Source: Adiantum capillus-veneris (lineage: Eukaryota > Streptophyta > Polypodiopsida > Polypodiales > Pteridaceae). Taken from it: a stretch of 64,000 nt of DNA. Below are positions 11,533 to 20,584 of this stretch, one piece after another (within the stretch, counting starts at the first letter, position 1; every line of letters begins with the position of its first letter). A program made the translations under genes and the position numbers. The notes below the pieces were generated by a model. The model was not told where the DNA came from, searched no databases, and saw only the letters and a program-made list of their open reading frames with translations. The DNA is taken from the NCBI GenBank assembly GCA_014529385.2, contig CM043959.1, positions 94,004,529 to 94,068,528 of the forward strand, read 5' to 3'.

Positions 11533-14500
11533 TTAAGAGATCTCTCTCTCATCCTTGCATAACTCAGCATAACTTCCTATATCTATATAGAGCTCTCCGT
11601 TTAAACACATATCCTCTGTTTCATTTTGTAGATCCTCTGCATGCACCCCATATAGAGTAGTAGCATCTTGATGCTCGTCTGGCACCACCGCAGCGGCTTT
11701 TGATTGAGCATCTTCTCTGATCTCCTCCATTGATGCCGTTGTGATTGACACATGGTAGCCTTCATACGTCCTTGCACTACGAGGGGCTACCTCTATGACG
11801 TACCACCAGTTTGATGTAGACTTTTTAGGATGAAATATTACCTGCCAGAGCCACATAACTTACATGAGAGCTTTCAAGCACATAACTTGTAAAAGGGGGA
11901 TGTTAACTATTTACATACTTACTTGTTCACAATGCTCGGGTAGTACGAAAGTGTCTCTTAGGTCAGTCCATTTCTTAGTAGAATCCACCTCAAGAAAACC
12001 AGACTCTCCTCTACGCACAGTAGCGTTGCGACCCTCCATGATTATCTTGAACCATTGCACGTCGAACAAGTCGACAAAAAATCCTCTGTAATCGATCCTC
12101 AAAATCTCTTGTAGCGTGCCGAAGTAAGTGAGTTCCGCCACCACAGGATCTGCATCAGAGGAACGTTGTCGACTAGACTGTTCAAATTTTGTCATGATTC
12201 CACAATCTTGAGTAAAACGCTTTTTGTCGATCCGTTCCACCCTAAAATGTCGACCTTTACACCATGCTGCTGTGTATGACTTATACTACAACGAACAAAG
12301 ATTATGAGTGGCCGTTCAAATGTTTAGAAATAAAGTCACTAGCTAGTCGTACATTGCAAACTTACCTTGGTGGCGCAACCCCGAGAGTACTCCCACTCTT
12401 CCTCAGTCACTTCGTCATCGCATTGTTGTGCGCTTTTCAATTGGTTGTGCAACCATCTTAAGCTCATGAATGTTGGTAGGCTCTCCAGACCCGTCGGATA
12501 GTGCATCGGTGGTCGTCTTCCCCGTCTCCACTCGATTCGTGCCCTTTGTCGCTCTTGCTTTGCATCCTCATATTGTGAAATCCACTTTTGCATCACTGGA
12601 TTGTGAAGCATGCAAAATCGGTTGATTTTAGCCTCTATATCTTCCGTCATCTTCTTCTCAACACCAAGATTGCACATGACAATCCCAAATATGCACTCAT
12701 CATCTATGGTTCGCCATAGCGTGTCCCGGGCTTTATCAAATCCGTCTAGCCACTCTCCAATGTACACTAGGGACTCTGATACCAACCAACCTTCTGCCAT
12801 GATACCCTCCGGACGTGGCTTTTGACGCACATATCCCTTAAGCGTTTTCATGAAACGTTCTAAGAAGAACATCCATTTGGAATGAACTGTGCCAGCTATT
12901 TCCACCTCATCAACTATGTGAACAAGAAGATGCACCTGAATGGTTAGCATGGTAGTAGAAAAATGTTTCTCAAACATGCACACAAGCTCCGCAGCATTTA
13001 GTTTGGCGAATGGTATGGAGTCTACGTTGATCTCCTTTTGTGAGATCCATTGCACCAGCTTTGCAAGTTTGTAGATTGTGTTACGGACGTCGAGAGACAA
13101 ACATCCCTCAATGGCAACCGGTAAAATAAACTGTAAAGTATGTGCAGCAATGATATTAAAGTCCACATTTTATGCAATGATATTAAAGTCCACTATGAAC
13201 GTACCTGACACATTTTATGCCAATCGTGTGACTTCAAACCAGTAAGCTTTCCTTCTTTAGTAAAACACGTTCGGAGCGAGTGCATTACGCCAGTGGGGGT
13301 CCACAAAGATCAAATGGTCTCTTTTACTTTGCGTTCTTGGGCTCCTGTGAAAATCCATGGTGCTTTAGGGAGTTTTATTGATCCATCAGACGCTGTTTGC
13401 GGCCAATATTGATCCATACGATCCACATTTCTAAGGTCAACTCTGGCTCCCAAAGTATCTTTCTTGCCGGTCAGATGGTCCCATAGTAGATTACCCACAT
13501 TCTTGAATATGTGCATTGGATCAAACAAGTGATTGATCATGAGTCGGGGCTAGTATGGTAACTCGTACCATAGAGATAGTCTCTTCATCCCTGGAGGCAA
13601 TCCATCATCGCACATCTCCTTCTGCTCTAACCATGCTTGTGCAGACATCCTTGGTGGCTCTCTTCCCAAAAAGCCGTCGCGTAACACATGATTCTCTGGA
13701 AGATACGCTTGATGACCTTCGTAGATTTGCTTCTTCACTGAGGGCGCCCTACGTGCATTCAGTCTAGGTCCACGTGTGACACATGCTCTGTATCCGCTTA
13801 TTTGAAGCCCTGCATGTATACACATGATAATAGATCAACTATGGAAAAAAACAAGATTTACAGTGTCTCAGTGAGGAGTGTCAATAGATCACCTGAGCAT
13901 TCTGTTAGCCCGGGATAGTCATGGAAATTTCGAGCTTCCCTGGCAAAATCCGACCATGTTCCATCTATATGTTTCCAGGCTGCGCAATCTGCAGGAATTC
14001 GTAGCACACCATCCAAGGATTTATTCTCCTCATGCCATGATGCTAGGGCGGCCATGGACTTACATTCGAAGAAATGCTTGATGCGAGGAAGCAGAGGAAA
14101 ATGTCGCAAAACCTTTTGTGGAATTTTTGTCCCGTGGAGGTCTACTCGATATCTTTCGGAATCACATTTCAGACACTTCTCCATGTCTATGTATTCCCCT
14201 CTAAAAAGAATGCAGTCATTAGGACAAGCGTGGATAGAATTGTAATCCATCCCCAAGTTTCGCAAAATCTTTCTTGATTCATCTCGGGAATCTGGCATCA
14301 CATTGTCAGCTGGTAGTATGTGCTCTTTAAGAAATCTACACAACATAAAAATACGATACAGTCGTGTAAAAATCTATCAGATCATTATACATTTAGAGTT
14401 TTATTAAAGTAAACTAATTGTAATAGATCATCTGAAAAGCGCTGTGACGCTAGTGTCACTCCATCCAAACTTTGCCTACTTGTTGAGAAGAACCAAGAGT

Positions 14501-14964
14501 GCTTTCAATCTAGACATACGTGCTCCATTATACAATGGCGTATCGGCTTCACTTTTCATATCATCATAGATAAGCCTTTCTGAATCCATGATCGTCTTGA
14601 TCATTTCATCAATCTCGGGCTCAAACATTGCCTCGTTGGGAATGTGCTCTGTATGATCATCCCCCGAGCTGTCAGAGGCTACATCTTGTGGCCTCACATA
14701 TGATGCTTGACCAAAGCGCCTGCGAACACATCTATTGGGTTGCCAGATTGCTGCTTGTTGGCCAGCGTCAGAGTCCGACGAGTTATAATTGGCAACAACT
14801 CGATCTATAATAGATGGATCCAACTCGCCAAATTCGCAAACGTGCTGCAAAGAAACACGTCTTGTTCGTCGCACAACATGCTTGCATTGATTACAAGGAC
14901 ATAAGACCCTCGTTGAGAGATAGGTGTTTCGGTTGGACGGTCCCACATCCTCGTCACTACTCAT
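11533..14964 (-). pseudogene. CACTA transposase (TNP2 / Transposase_21 family), decayed
   Basis: Exons visible on the minus strand: 14964-about 14431, about 14350-13893, 13809-13205, 13130-12366, 12285-11923 and 11841-11533, most with clean GT/AG edges. Order: transposase-associated N-terminal domain (CPCNQC near residue 23), TNP2 core (HACPNDCILFR, AAWKHIDGTWSDFAREARN, DPMHIFKNVG, GLKSHDWHKM), DUF4218-like region (HLLVHIVDEVE, FERFMKTLKGYVRQKPRPEG), DUF4216-like region (YFGTLQEILRIDYRGFFVDLF). About 90 residues seem to be missing after AREARNF, where relatives carry the TDGFNPF segment of the catalytic core. TAG stops lie at 14478-14476 and 13552-13550, TGA at 13312-13310, and the first intron donor reads ATGATC where GT is expected. 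It cannot encode active transposase. Confidence 0.9.
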
Positions 14965-15026
14965 AATGAGGATAAAAATCTTATAACCTGGACAACAAAT
15001 TTAATATTCTATTGGAATTATTCGTC

Positions 15027-15082
<56 letters not shown>

Positions 15083-15512
15083 CTCACATTCTCTAGTCAT
15101 GTCCAATCCCCGCACACCTCGGTCTAGAGGTGCATGGAGATCAGAACCACCGGGTTATAATCTCGTCTTTATTGGTCAATACCTATATTTGTGGGTACAA
15201 GAAATCTACAGACCCACGTCTACATGATACTGGATGTAGTGGACAAAACCCCTTTGCCTCTTCTCTAGCTGTAGCACTTCACAGCATCTTAACATCTTTT
15301 CACAGTAGATCTTTTCACTGTTCGTCTAACTCTAGACCCTAAACCGTAAGTAATTCTTGCGTGGACTCGATCTAACGTAAATAAGCGTAAATCTAAATAA
15401 ACGTAAATCTAACTAAAAATAAACCTAAATCTAATTTAACGTAAGTCTACATCTAACCTAATCTTTAAAGTCTTTAGGGATAGTTTCCTACGACGTTAAA
15501 ACTCTCTTCTTC

Positions 15513-15556
<44 letters not shown>

Positions 15557-15672
15557 ACCTAAATAAACCTAAGTCTAATCTAATAGAACATAAATCTAAA
15601 TCTAGCGTAAATTATGTTATATTAAAAACAAAGAACTAAACTAGCAGGGATTATAAGAACCTTAAAACTGAT
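14965..15672. repeat. CACTA 5' region: (CT)n, (GT)n and CTAAAT-rich repeats
   Basis: Includes (CT)n at 15031-15080, (GT)n at 15515-15551, and a block rich in AAACCTAAATCTAA units (15370-15470 and 15555-15620). A very similar block recurs at 16040-16240, including CCTACGACGTTA and CTCTCTTCTTCTTGTGTG. The duplicated blocks bracket the captured HMA fragment and may be intron or flanking DNA brought in with it. Confidence 0.75.
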
Positions 15673-16036
15673 TTAACACATAACTCGGCAAGAGTTGACA
15701 TTCTCATCACTAAAGATGTGAGAGTTAACTTCCGGCGGTGACGTTGCCTCATCTCCATCTACATCTGATGAAAGCAATTGGCCCTTTGGACCGTTCTTGC
15801 TCTTGTTACTAACTTTGAAGTTGCTGTTGAATGACTAGAGGTTGTCTAGATGGTCATTGTCGGGGATGTAGTGACTCTTGCCGCCCTGAAGATCCACCTT
15901 CTTCCCTATCTTCTGAAGACATTTCACCAGTACTTTTGGATCGACGGAGCCCACCATGAGTGAAGGCAGCAATACCCTATATTCCATTGAGGGCTTTCTT
16001 CACCCGCTTCATGCAGGCATCGCAGTCTATGGAGAC
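15673..16036 (-). pseudogene. Captured HMA-domain gene fragment (HIPP-like)
   Basis: A host-gene fragment inside the CACTA. After an intron-like acceptor (TTTAG at 16038-16037) the minus strand reads VSIDCDACMKRVKKALNGI, a TAG and GI. That is the metal-binding loop CxxC and first helix of a heavy-metal-associated domain. After a frame change (apparent loss of 8-10 codons) it continues GSVDPKVLVKCLQKIGKKVD, the second half of the domain, then a polar tail to TAA at 15675-15673. The tail ends CRVMC, close to the C-terminal CaaX prenylation signal of plant HIPP proteins but one residue too long. A second TAG interrupts the tail near 15838. HIPPs are cytosolic or membrane-linked metal-binding proteins in plants. 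This copy is non-functional. Family call is by motif. Confidence 0.75.
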
Positions 16037-16420
16037 CTAAATCTAATCTAATATAACGTAAATCTAAATCTAGTGTAAATAAACGTAAATCTAACTAAAA
16101 ATAAACCTAAATCTAATCTAATTTAACTTAAATAAACCTAAATCTAATTTAACGTAAATCTACATCTAACCTAATCTTTAATGTCTTTTATGATAGTTTC
16201 CTACGACGTTATAACTCTCTTCTTCTTGTGTGTGTGCGCGTGTGCGGATGTGTGTGCCAATAAAAAGAGATAAATGGTATAACCTTTCTATCACCCATGC
16301 CAAGTATGATAGATTGGTTATTCCATTTCCCTCTTGAATAATAGGTCTTGAGTTCAACTCCTCGTCGGCTAGATCTTTAGGTCTTTTAATTTTAATTAGT
16401 TTCCTACGACGTTAAATTAG
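16037..16420. repeat. Second CTAAAT-rich block of the CACTA
   Basis: 16040-16240 is a direct repeat of about 15370-15520 (CTAAATCTAATTTAACGTAA, CATCTAACCTAATCTTTAA, GATAGTTTCCTACGACGTTA). A third short piece (AGTTTCCTACGACGTTAAA) is at 16397-16416. The unit recalls the plant telomere repeat CCCTAAA but is too degenerate to be telomeric. No gene is seen. Confidence 0.7.
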
Positions 16421-16652
16421 TTTCTCTCTCTTTCTCTCTCAATGTGTGTGCGTTTTTTTGTTTATGCATGTTTTCTCTCTCTTTTCCTCTCTCAATGTGT
16501 GCGTTTTTTGTTTATGCATGTTCTCTCTCTCTTTTCCTCTCTCAATGTGTGCGTTTTTTGTTTATGCATGCTCTCTCTCTCTTTTCCTCTCTCAATGTGT
16601 GTGTGCATTCTTTGTTTATGTATGTGTGTGTGCGTTTTTGTTTATGTTTGTA

Positions 16653-16698
<46 letters not shown>

Positions 16699-16714
16699 AA
16701 CACTATGTGTGTGC

Positions 16715-16774
<60 letters not shown>

Positions 16775-16864
16775 AAGAGGGGAAGGGAACATGAGAGTGA
16801 GGATAGGGAAGGAGCATACCTGGCTCTCCTTCCTCTCCTCGTGTGTGTGTGTGTGTGTGTGGAG

Positions 16865-16914
<50 letters not shown>
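16421..16914. repeat. Compound microsatellite and 55 bp tandem repeats
   Basis: About four tandem copies of a 55-60 bp unit (CTCTCTC..AATGTGTGCGTTTTTTGTTTATGCATG) from 16430 to 16650, then (CT)n, (GT)n, (GA)n, (GT)n and (GA)n tracts to 16914. The long open frames on both strands here are pure repeat translations and are not genes. Confidence 0.9.
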
Positions 16915-16915
<1 letters not shown>

Positions 16916-16932
16916 TTACCTGCTCCTTGCTT

Positions 16933-16979
16933 GAGGGCGCCAAAAAACTCAGATCTGAGATCTGAGTTTTTGGGCGCTC
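16933..16979. repeat. Hairpin near the CACTA right end
   Basis: Imperfect palindrome with about 22 bp arms: GAGGGCGCC then AAAAAACTCAGATCT, one-base centre, then the inverse. Confidence 0.8.
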
Positions 16980-16994
16980 TCTGTTATTTGTTTT

Positions 16995-17105
16995 AGCCCA
17001 GCCGGCGTCGCTATGAGCGTCGCAAATTTACTTGTAAATTTGCGACGCTCATAGCGACGCCGGGAATTTTTTTTTTTGAGCGTCGCTGTGTGAGCGTCGC
17101 TAATA
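16995..17105. repeat. CACTA subterminal repeats, right end
   Basis: Six or more GCGTCGCTAT-like units in both orientations, mirroring 9755-9925. They contain the perfect hairpin at 17002-17063. Confidence 0.85.
17002..17063. repeat. Perfect 30 bp-arm hairpin in the CACTA subterminal region
   Basis: The left arm starts CCGGCGTCGCTATGAGCGTC at 17002, and the right arm at 17034-17063 is its exact reverse complement over 30 bp with a 2 bp centre. Each arm holds two subterminal repeat units. Confidence 0.95.
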
Positions 17106-17112
17106 TGAATAG

Positions 17113-17124
17113 CCTCTTGTAGTG
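17113..17124. repeat. CACTA terminal inverted repeat, right
   Basis: CCTCTTGTAGTG, exact inverse of 9689-9700. Followed by the ATT target copy. Confidence 0.95.
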
Positions 17125-17127
17125 ATT

Positions 17128-18351
17128 CTTTGTAATGTTTGGGACATGAAGTACATCTGCTAAGTACTTTGATTTCCCACTCTTCGTATTTAGAGGTATG
17201 TCCCCTACATGAGCAATGGGGTGAGCTGTGTCATCTCCTGTCTGCACATAGCCTGACACATCTGGTTTGCGCATATCTCTAAACCACTCTCCACGAGACG
17301 TCATGTGATTAGAGGCACCTGAATCCACATACCAAACATCATCTTGGGTGGAATTCTCTGCAGTCATTGTATTCATTACATGCTGCATAACAAACATGCG
17401 CTCGTTTTTGCTGTCATCTGCATCTCTGCTAGTAGATGCATAGTTTCCCTGTTCTCTCTTTCCACTTGCTTTTCCCTTTGGACAGTCATGTGACATGTGA
17501 CCTCTTTCACCACAAGTCCAACATTCTATGCTATCTGGAGTATGTTGTTGCCTGCTTGATCCTGCACCACGACCTCTTTGGCTCCCCCTGCCTTGAGACT
17601 GGTTTCCCCTGCCACCTGTATTGTTTTGATTTGATTGATCTTCCAGAAATTGGCCCCTGCAACCCCTTGGGCCTCGACCACGACCTCTACCTCTACCTCT
17701 ATTGGAGTTAGAATAGAAGGCCTGTTCAGAATTATTTCTGCCATGAGAAGAAGATGTGTCAAGGTTCTTCTCCTCCAGAATAAGCATAGAAATCAAATCT
17801 TGGAACACGGGGATGTCGTCTCTTGTATTCATGGAAGACCTGAAATGTACATACTCATCTCCTAGACCATCGAAGCATGCACAGACAATGTCATCATCTT
17901 CCACTGAGACTTTAATAGATCCAAGAGCCTCAATGATACTCTTGATCTTCAAAGCATAATCATTGATGGAGAGGTTGTTCCTCTTAACCTGATTTAGCTC
18001 TGACTTTAGTTGAAGCTTCCCGGCCTTGGTGTTCACCTCGAACACTCTGCCTAAGTTTTTCCATGCAATGGCTGGGGTTTCAGCATCCTGTAGATAGCCC
18101 ATCATGCCATCTGTGATGCTCATAGAAAGCCAATACATCACTTTGCTCTAGCCTTGTTGCCAGTCCCTCAAAGCTTTCCTTTGTTCTGTTGTAGCATTTG
18201 CCTCGGGAATCTCTGGTTCCTTTTCATTGTCTCCTTCTACATAGTCCCAATAACCTTTTCCTTTTAGGAAATTTGTTATTCTGAACTTCCATGCAGGGTA
18301 GTTATTTTTCTCAAGTTTCTCAGTAACAATCTGACTGAAACCGTCAGACAT
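17128..18351 (-). pseudogene. C1 gag and protease
   Basis: Start of the C1 polyprotein. ATG at 18351 gives MSDGFSQIVTEKLEKNNYPA, a typical copia gag opening (KLEKNNYPAWKF). A TAG at 18150-18148 interrupts after about 67 codons and the frame then continues. Next come the gag helices (LGSIKVSVEDDDIV), an RG-rich tract (NRGRGRGRGRGPRG), a CCHC zinc knuckle (CWTCGERGHMSHDC near 17484-17527) and an aspartic protease site (YVDSGASNHMTS near 17310-17340). The frame reaches the CACTA at 17125 and resumes in frame at 9688. Gag packages the RNA and protease processes the polyprotein. Confidence 0.93.
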
Positions 18352-18590
18352 CTTGAAGCACTAAGACAAAATAGCTGCAATCTGCAAAAACCTGCAAATC
18401 TGCTGAACCTGCTATCGTGGTACCTGTAACGCTTTCTACACTCAACGAGTATCCACAATCAAGCGTACATACAACCACTGTACTTGTACAGTAAATCTCT
18501 GTATACTGCACTTTGGAGACCTGTTCAAAAACTTGTGCGAACGAAGGGATTGTGATGCTCTTGCTCTCTTAGCCTCTCTTGCCTGCATCA

Positions 18591-18603
18591 GGCTCTAATA
18601 CCA
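18591..18603 (-). other. C1 primer binding site (initiator tRNA-Met)
   Basis: Minus-strand TGGTATTAGAGCC directly after the LTR end. It matches the usual copia site TGGTATCAGAGC with one difference. Confidence 0.9.
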
Positions 18604-18925
18604 TGTAAAGAATGAGGATGCAAGAGAGATACACAAGACAAGCACAAAGCACACAGAGATGGAAATCTTCTTCTTCTTCTTCACAGAAAAGAGAGTACAA
18701 AATGACTAAGTGCTACAGCTGAAAAGTAGCACATATGTACATGCGGTCACTAAGTGTGAACTCGCTAGAAGCGTACTAGGCTGGCGCTATAAGTGTAGTC
18801 CAGCTATAGAATCACTGGCAGAGATCCTCCGTGTCGGTCACCTAACGCGCCAGTGAGTACATGACGTAAGCGTCCAAGACCCGTAGTGGATGCCAGCTCA
18901 AGGTGTAGAGCTCGACATCTCAACA
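18604..18925 (-). repeat. C1 5' LTR
   Basis: 322 bp, TG...CA on both strands, followed by the AAAGA target copy at 18926-18930. About 3% different from 6269-6590. Confidence 0.95.
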
Positions 18926-18930
18926 AAAGA

Positions 18931-19018
18931 GAGAGAACAAGAACAATTGATGCAACTGACTTTGACAATCGCCGTAATCATCAAATAATCGATTAATATG
19001 TTTAAGTACAACTTAATC
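18931..19018 (-). other. Strip of element U between C1 and G2
   Basis: Eighty-eight bp of AT-rich DNA left between two insertions. The last five bases (TAATC, 19014-19018) are the G2 target duplication. Taken with 6198-6263 and the sequence after 27419 it would form one continuous LTR-like stretch. No gene. Confidence 0.5.
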
Positions 19019-20584
19019 TATCATAATAATCAATATCTAATTCTCCTAAATGATTTTCTCATATTAAACTAATCATTTAATGTGGGGAAGGCCAGGGGAG
19101 AAAAAGCTAGAATATTGGTTAAGCTAGCAGACCGGCCACAGTAGGGATCGAAAGGAGGGAAAAATAGGGATCCAAAGGGGGGGCCATCTGCAAAAGAGCC
19201 ATGTGCAACAATGGGCTAAAAAGACCCTAAGGTTCAGCCCATTAAGACTTCCAAAATGCTAAGGTTCCAAAATTCAAAGGTTGTGTCCAAAGGTCAACCC
19301 TAGGGAAAATTGGATGCTTTGTGTGTGCCCTAAAAGTCTTTGCACATCCCTACATGGGAGGGGGCGAGCCCTAAAGTAGGGGATGAGAGAGAAAGCCACA
19401 CACACACACAGGCTCCCTTTACACAAAGGGAATGAGGGACACATGTCAGCTCCCTAGGCCAGATTCCCACAAGGTGTGCCCAATTTCTATTGGATGACCC
19501 TTGAAGTGGACCAATGAAAATTAAGCTAGAGTAAATCTAGTTTAATTAATTTAAAAACATTTAATAAAAGAAACCAATGAGAATTAAGTCTCCTAGAAGA
19601 CTATTGGACAGTCTCCCAAGGGGTCCAATGAGCATTCAGGAGCCCCATGGCTTGCCTGATTCCTATTGGCCAGGAGGAAAAAGGGGTCCAATGAGAGTTT
19701 AGTTTAATTATTTAATTACCTAAAGCTCTCACAAAAGGGGAAAGGGGGACACATGTCAGAAGGCTATCACTTATGCTACTTAATTGTAATTGGCTTGACT
19801 TGGGGAGGGCCAATGAGGCTTCAGGAAGAGTATTTAGCAAGAGGGCTCGCCCAAGAGAGAGAGGGGGCTGATTTTTGCAAGGCATTATCACACACACACT
19901 CACACAAGCTCATGTGTGAAGAAAGAGAAGACTATCTCTTCCCAAGCTTTAATGGAGAACTCATCACCTACTCCAAGCTTGTGAGATAGAAGCCTACATC
20001 AACACTCTCTTGGCATGTGGATGCAAATCCAACCAAGAGCCAAGCTTCAATGCATGCTCATCTCCTCTACCAAGCTAATTACTAAGCTAAGCTATGCTAC
20101 ATATGAGTGATTATGTGAGGAGATGTACATCTTTCTCGTAAGATACTCCTTCTTCCTCTCAATCTACTCTCATACCCTGCTAGCTCTCACCATCTTCGAA
20201 GGTGTGTGAGGTCTTGGGTCTGAGAAAGGGGATAATTCAAGTTGTGTTTGTTAAGTGTTTTGCTTAGTGCATGAAGTTTCCATCTTCATTGCACTAGCTA
20301 GTCTTGAAGGAACACAAAGAATTGTATTGTACAATGTCTCTCTTGATGGGAGAAACCATAATACAAAGCCTTTTGGAGGGGGGACCGGCTCCATGAAAAC
20401 CTGGTCCTCAACTGTTGTCAATAGCTTAATCGCTCTCTCTTTTGAAAGTATTGTCGATGCTATCTAACTAGGTGTTATGCTTTTTGTTGCTCTCTCCACC
20501 CAAGCACTCTTGTAATTCTCATTAGCAATCTACTCTAATGAAATGCCCACTATGTTCATGCTAATTTCCGCTACACATAAGTTA
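19019..20584 (+). repeat. G2 5' LTR (lacks its last ~20 bp)
   Basis: Begins TATCATAATA, where the 3' LTR has TGTCATAATA, so the terminal TG has mutated. It matches 25831-27394 with roughly 16-18 single-base or indel differences. It lacks the final TTAGGCCATTAAATGTTACA present at 27394-27414. Confidence 0.95.
19480..19836 (+). promoter_or_regulatory. Array of CCAAT boxes in the LTR U3, upstream of a TATTTAG box
   Basis: Eleven CCAAT or ATTGG cores in 335 bp: 19480, 19489, 19511, 19574, 19603, 19625, 19665, 19688, 19789, 19810 and neighbours, often as GGTCCAATGAG. A TATA-like GTATTTAGC follows at 19829-19836. The array recurs in the G2 3' LTR (26285-26650) and in both G3 LTRs. NF-Y factors bind CCAAT boxes, and a promoter role here is inferred. 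Confidence 0.5.

Larger units (their letters stand above)
9689..17124 (-). mobile_element. CACTA (En/Spm-type) DNA transposon carrying a captured gene fragment
   Basis: Starts CACTACAAGAGG at 9689 and ends with its reverse complement at 17124. The 3 bp target duplication ATT (9686-9688, 17125-17127) is the size expected for CACTA elements. It sits within a codon stretch of C1 pol, and C1 reads in frame on both sides. GCGTCGCTAT-type subterminal repeats lie at both ends. Inside are a TNP2-like transposase gene, a second gene of the plant Ptta/En/Spm family, a captured HMA-domain fragment, and microsatellite-rich DNA. All are oriented minus. Length 7.4 kb. Confidence 0.95.
6269..18925 (-). mobile_element. 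Ty1/copia retrotransposon C1, nearly complete, split by a CACTA element
   Basis: Two 322 bp LTRs flank gag, protease, integrase, RT and RNase H in the copia order on the minus strand. The 5 bp target duplication AAAGA is at 6264-6268 and 18926-18930. A primer site for initiator tRNA-Met and a polypurine tract are in place. Removing the CACTA (9689-17124) leaves about 5.2 kb, a normal copia length. The LTRs differ at about 10 of 322 positions. Besides the insertion, coding damage is limited to two TAG stops, so this copy was competent fairly recently. Confidence 0.95.

Noticed and set aside
15370-16240. Telomere-like repeats (AAACCTAAATCTAA)
   Set aside because: Too degenerate, not in perfect 7 bp units, and located inside a bounded transposon.
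16442-16943. Long open frames on both strands (100-160 codons)
   Set aside because: They are translations of CT/GT/GA microsatellites and 55 bp repeats, with no conserved protein pattern.
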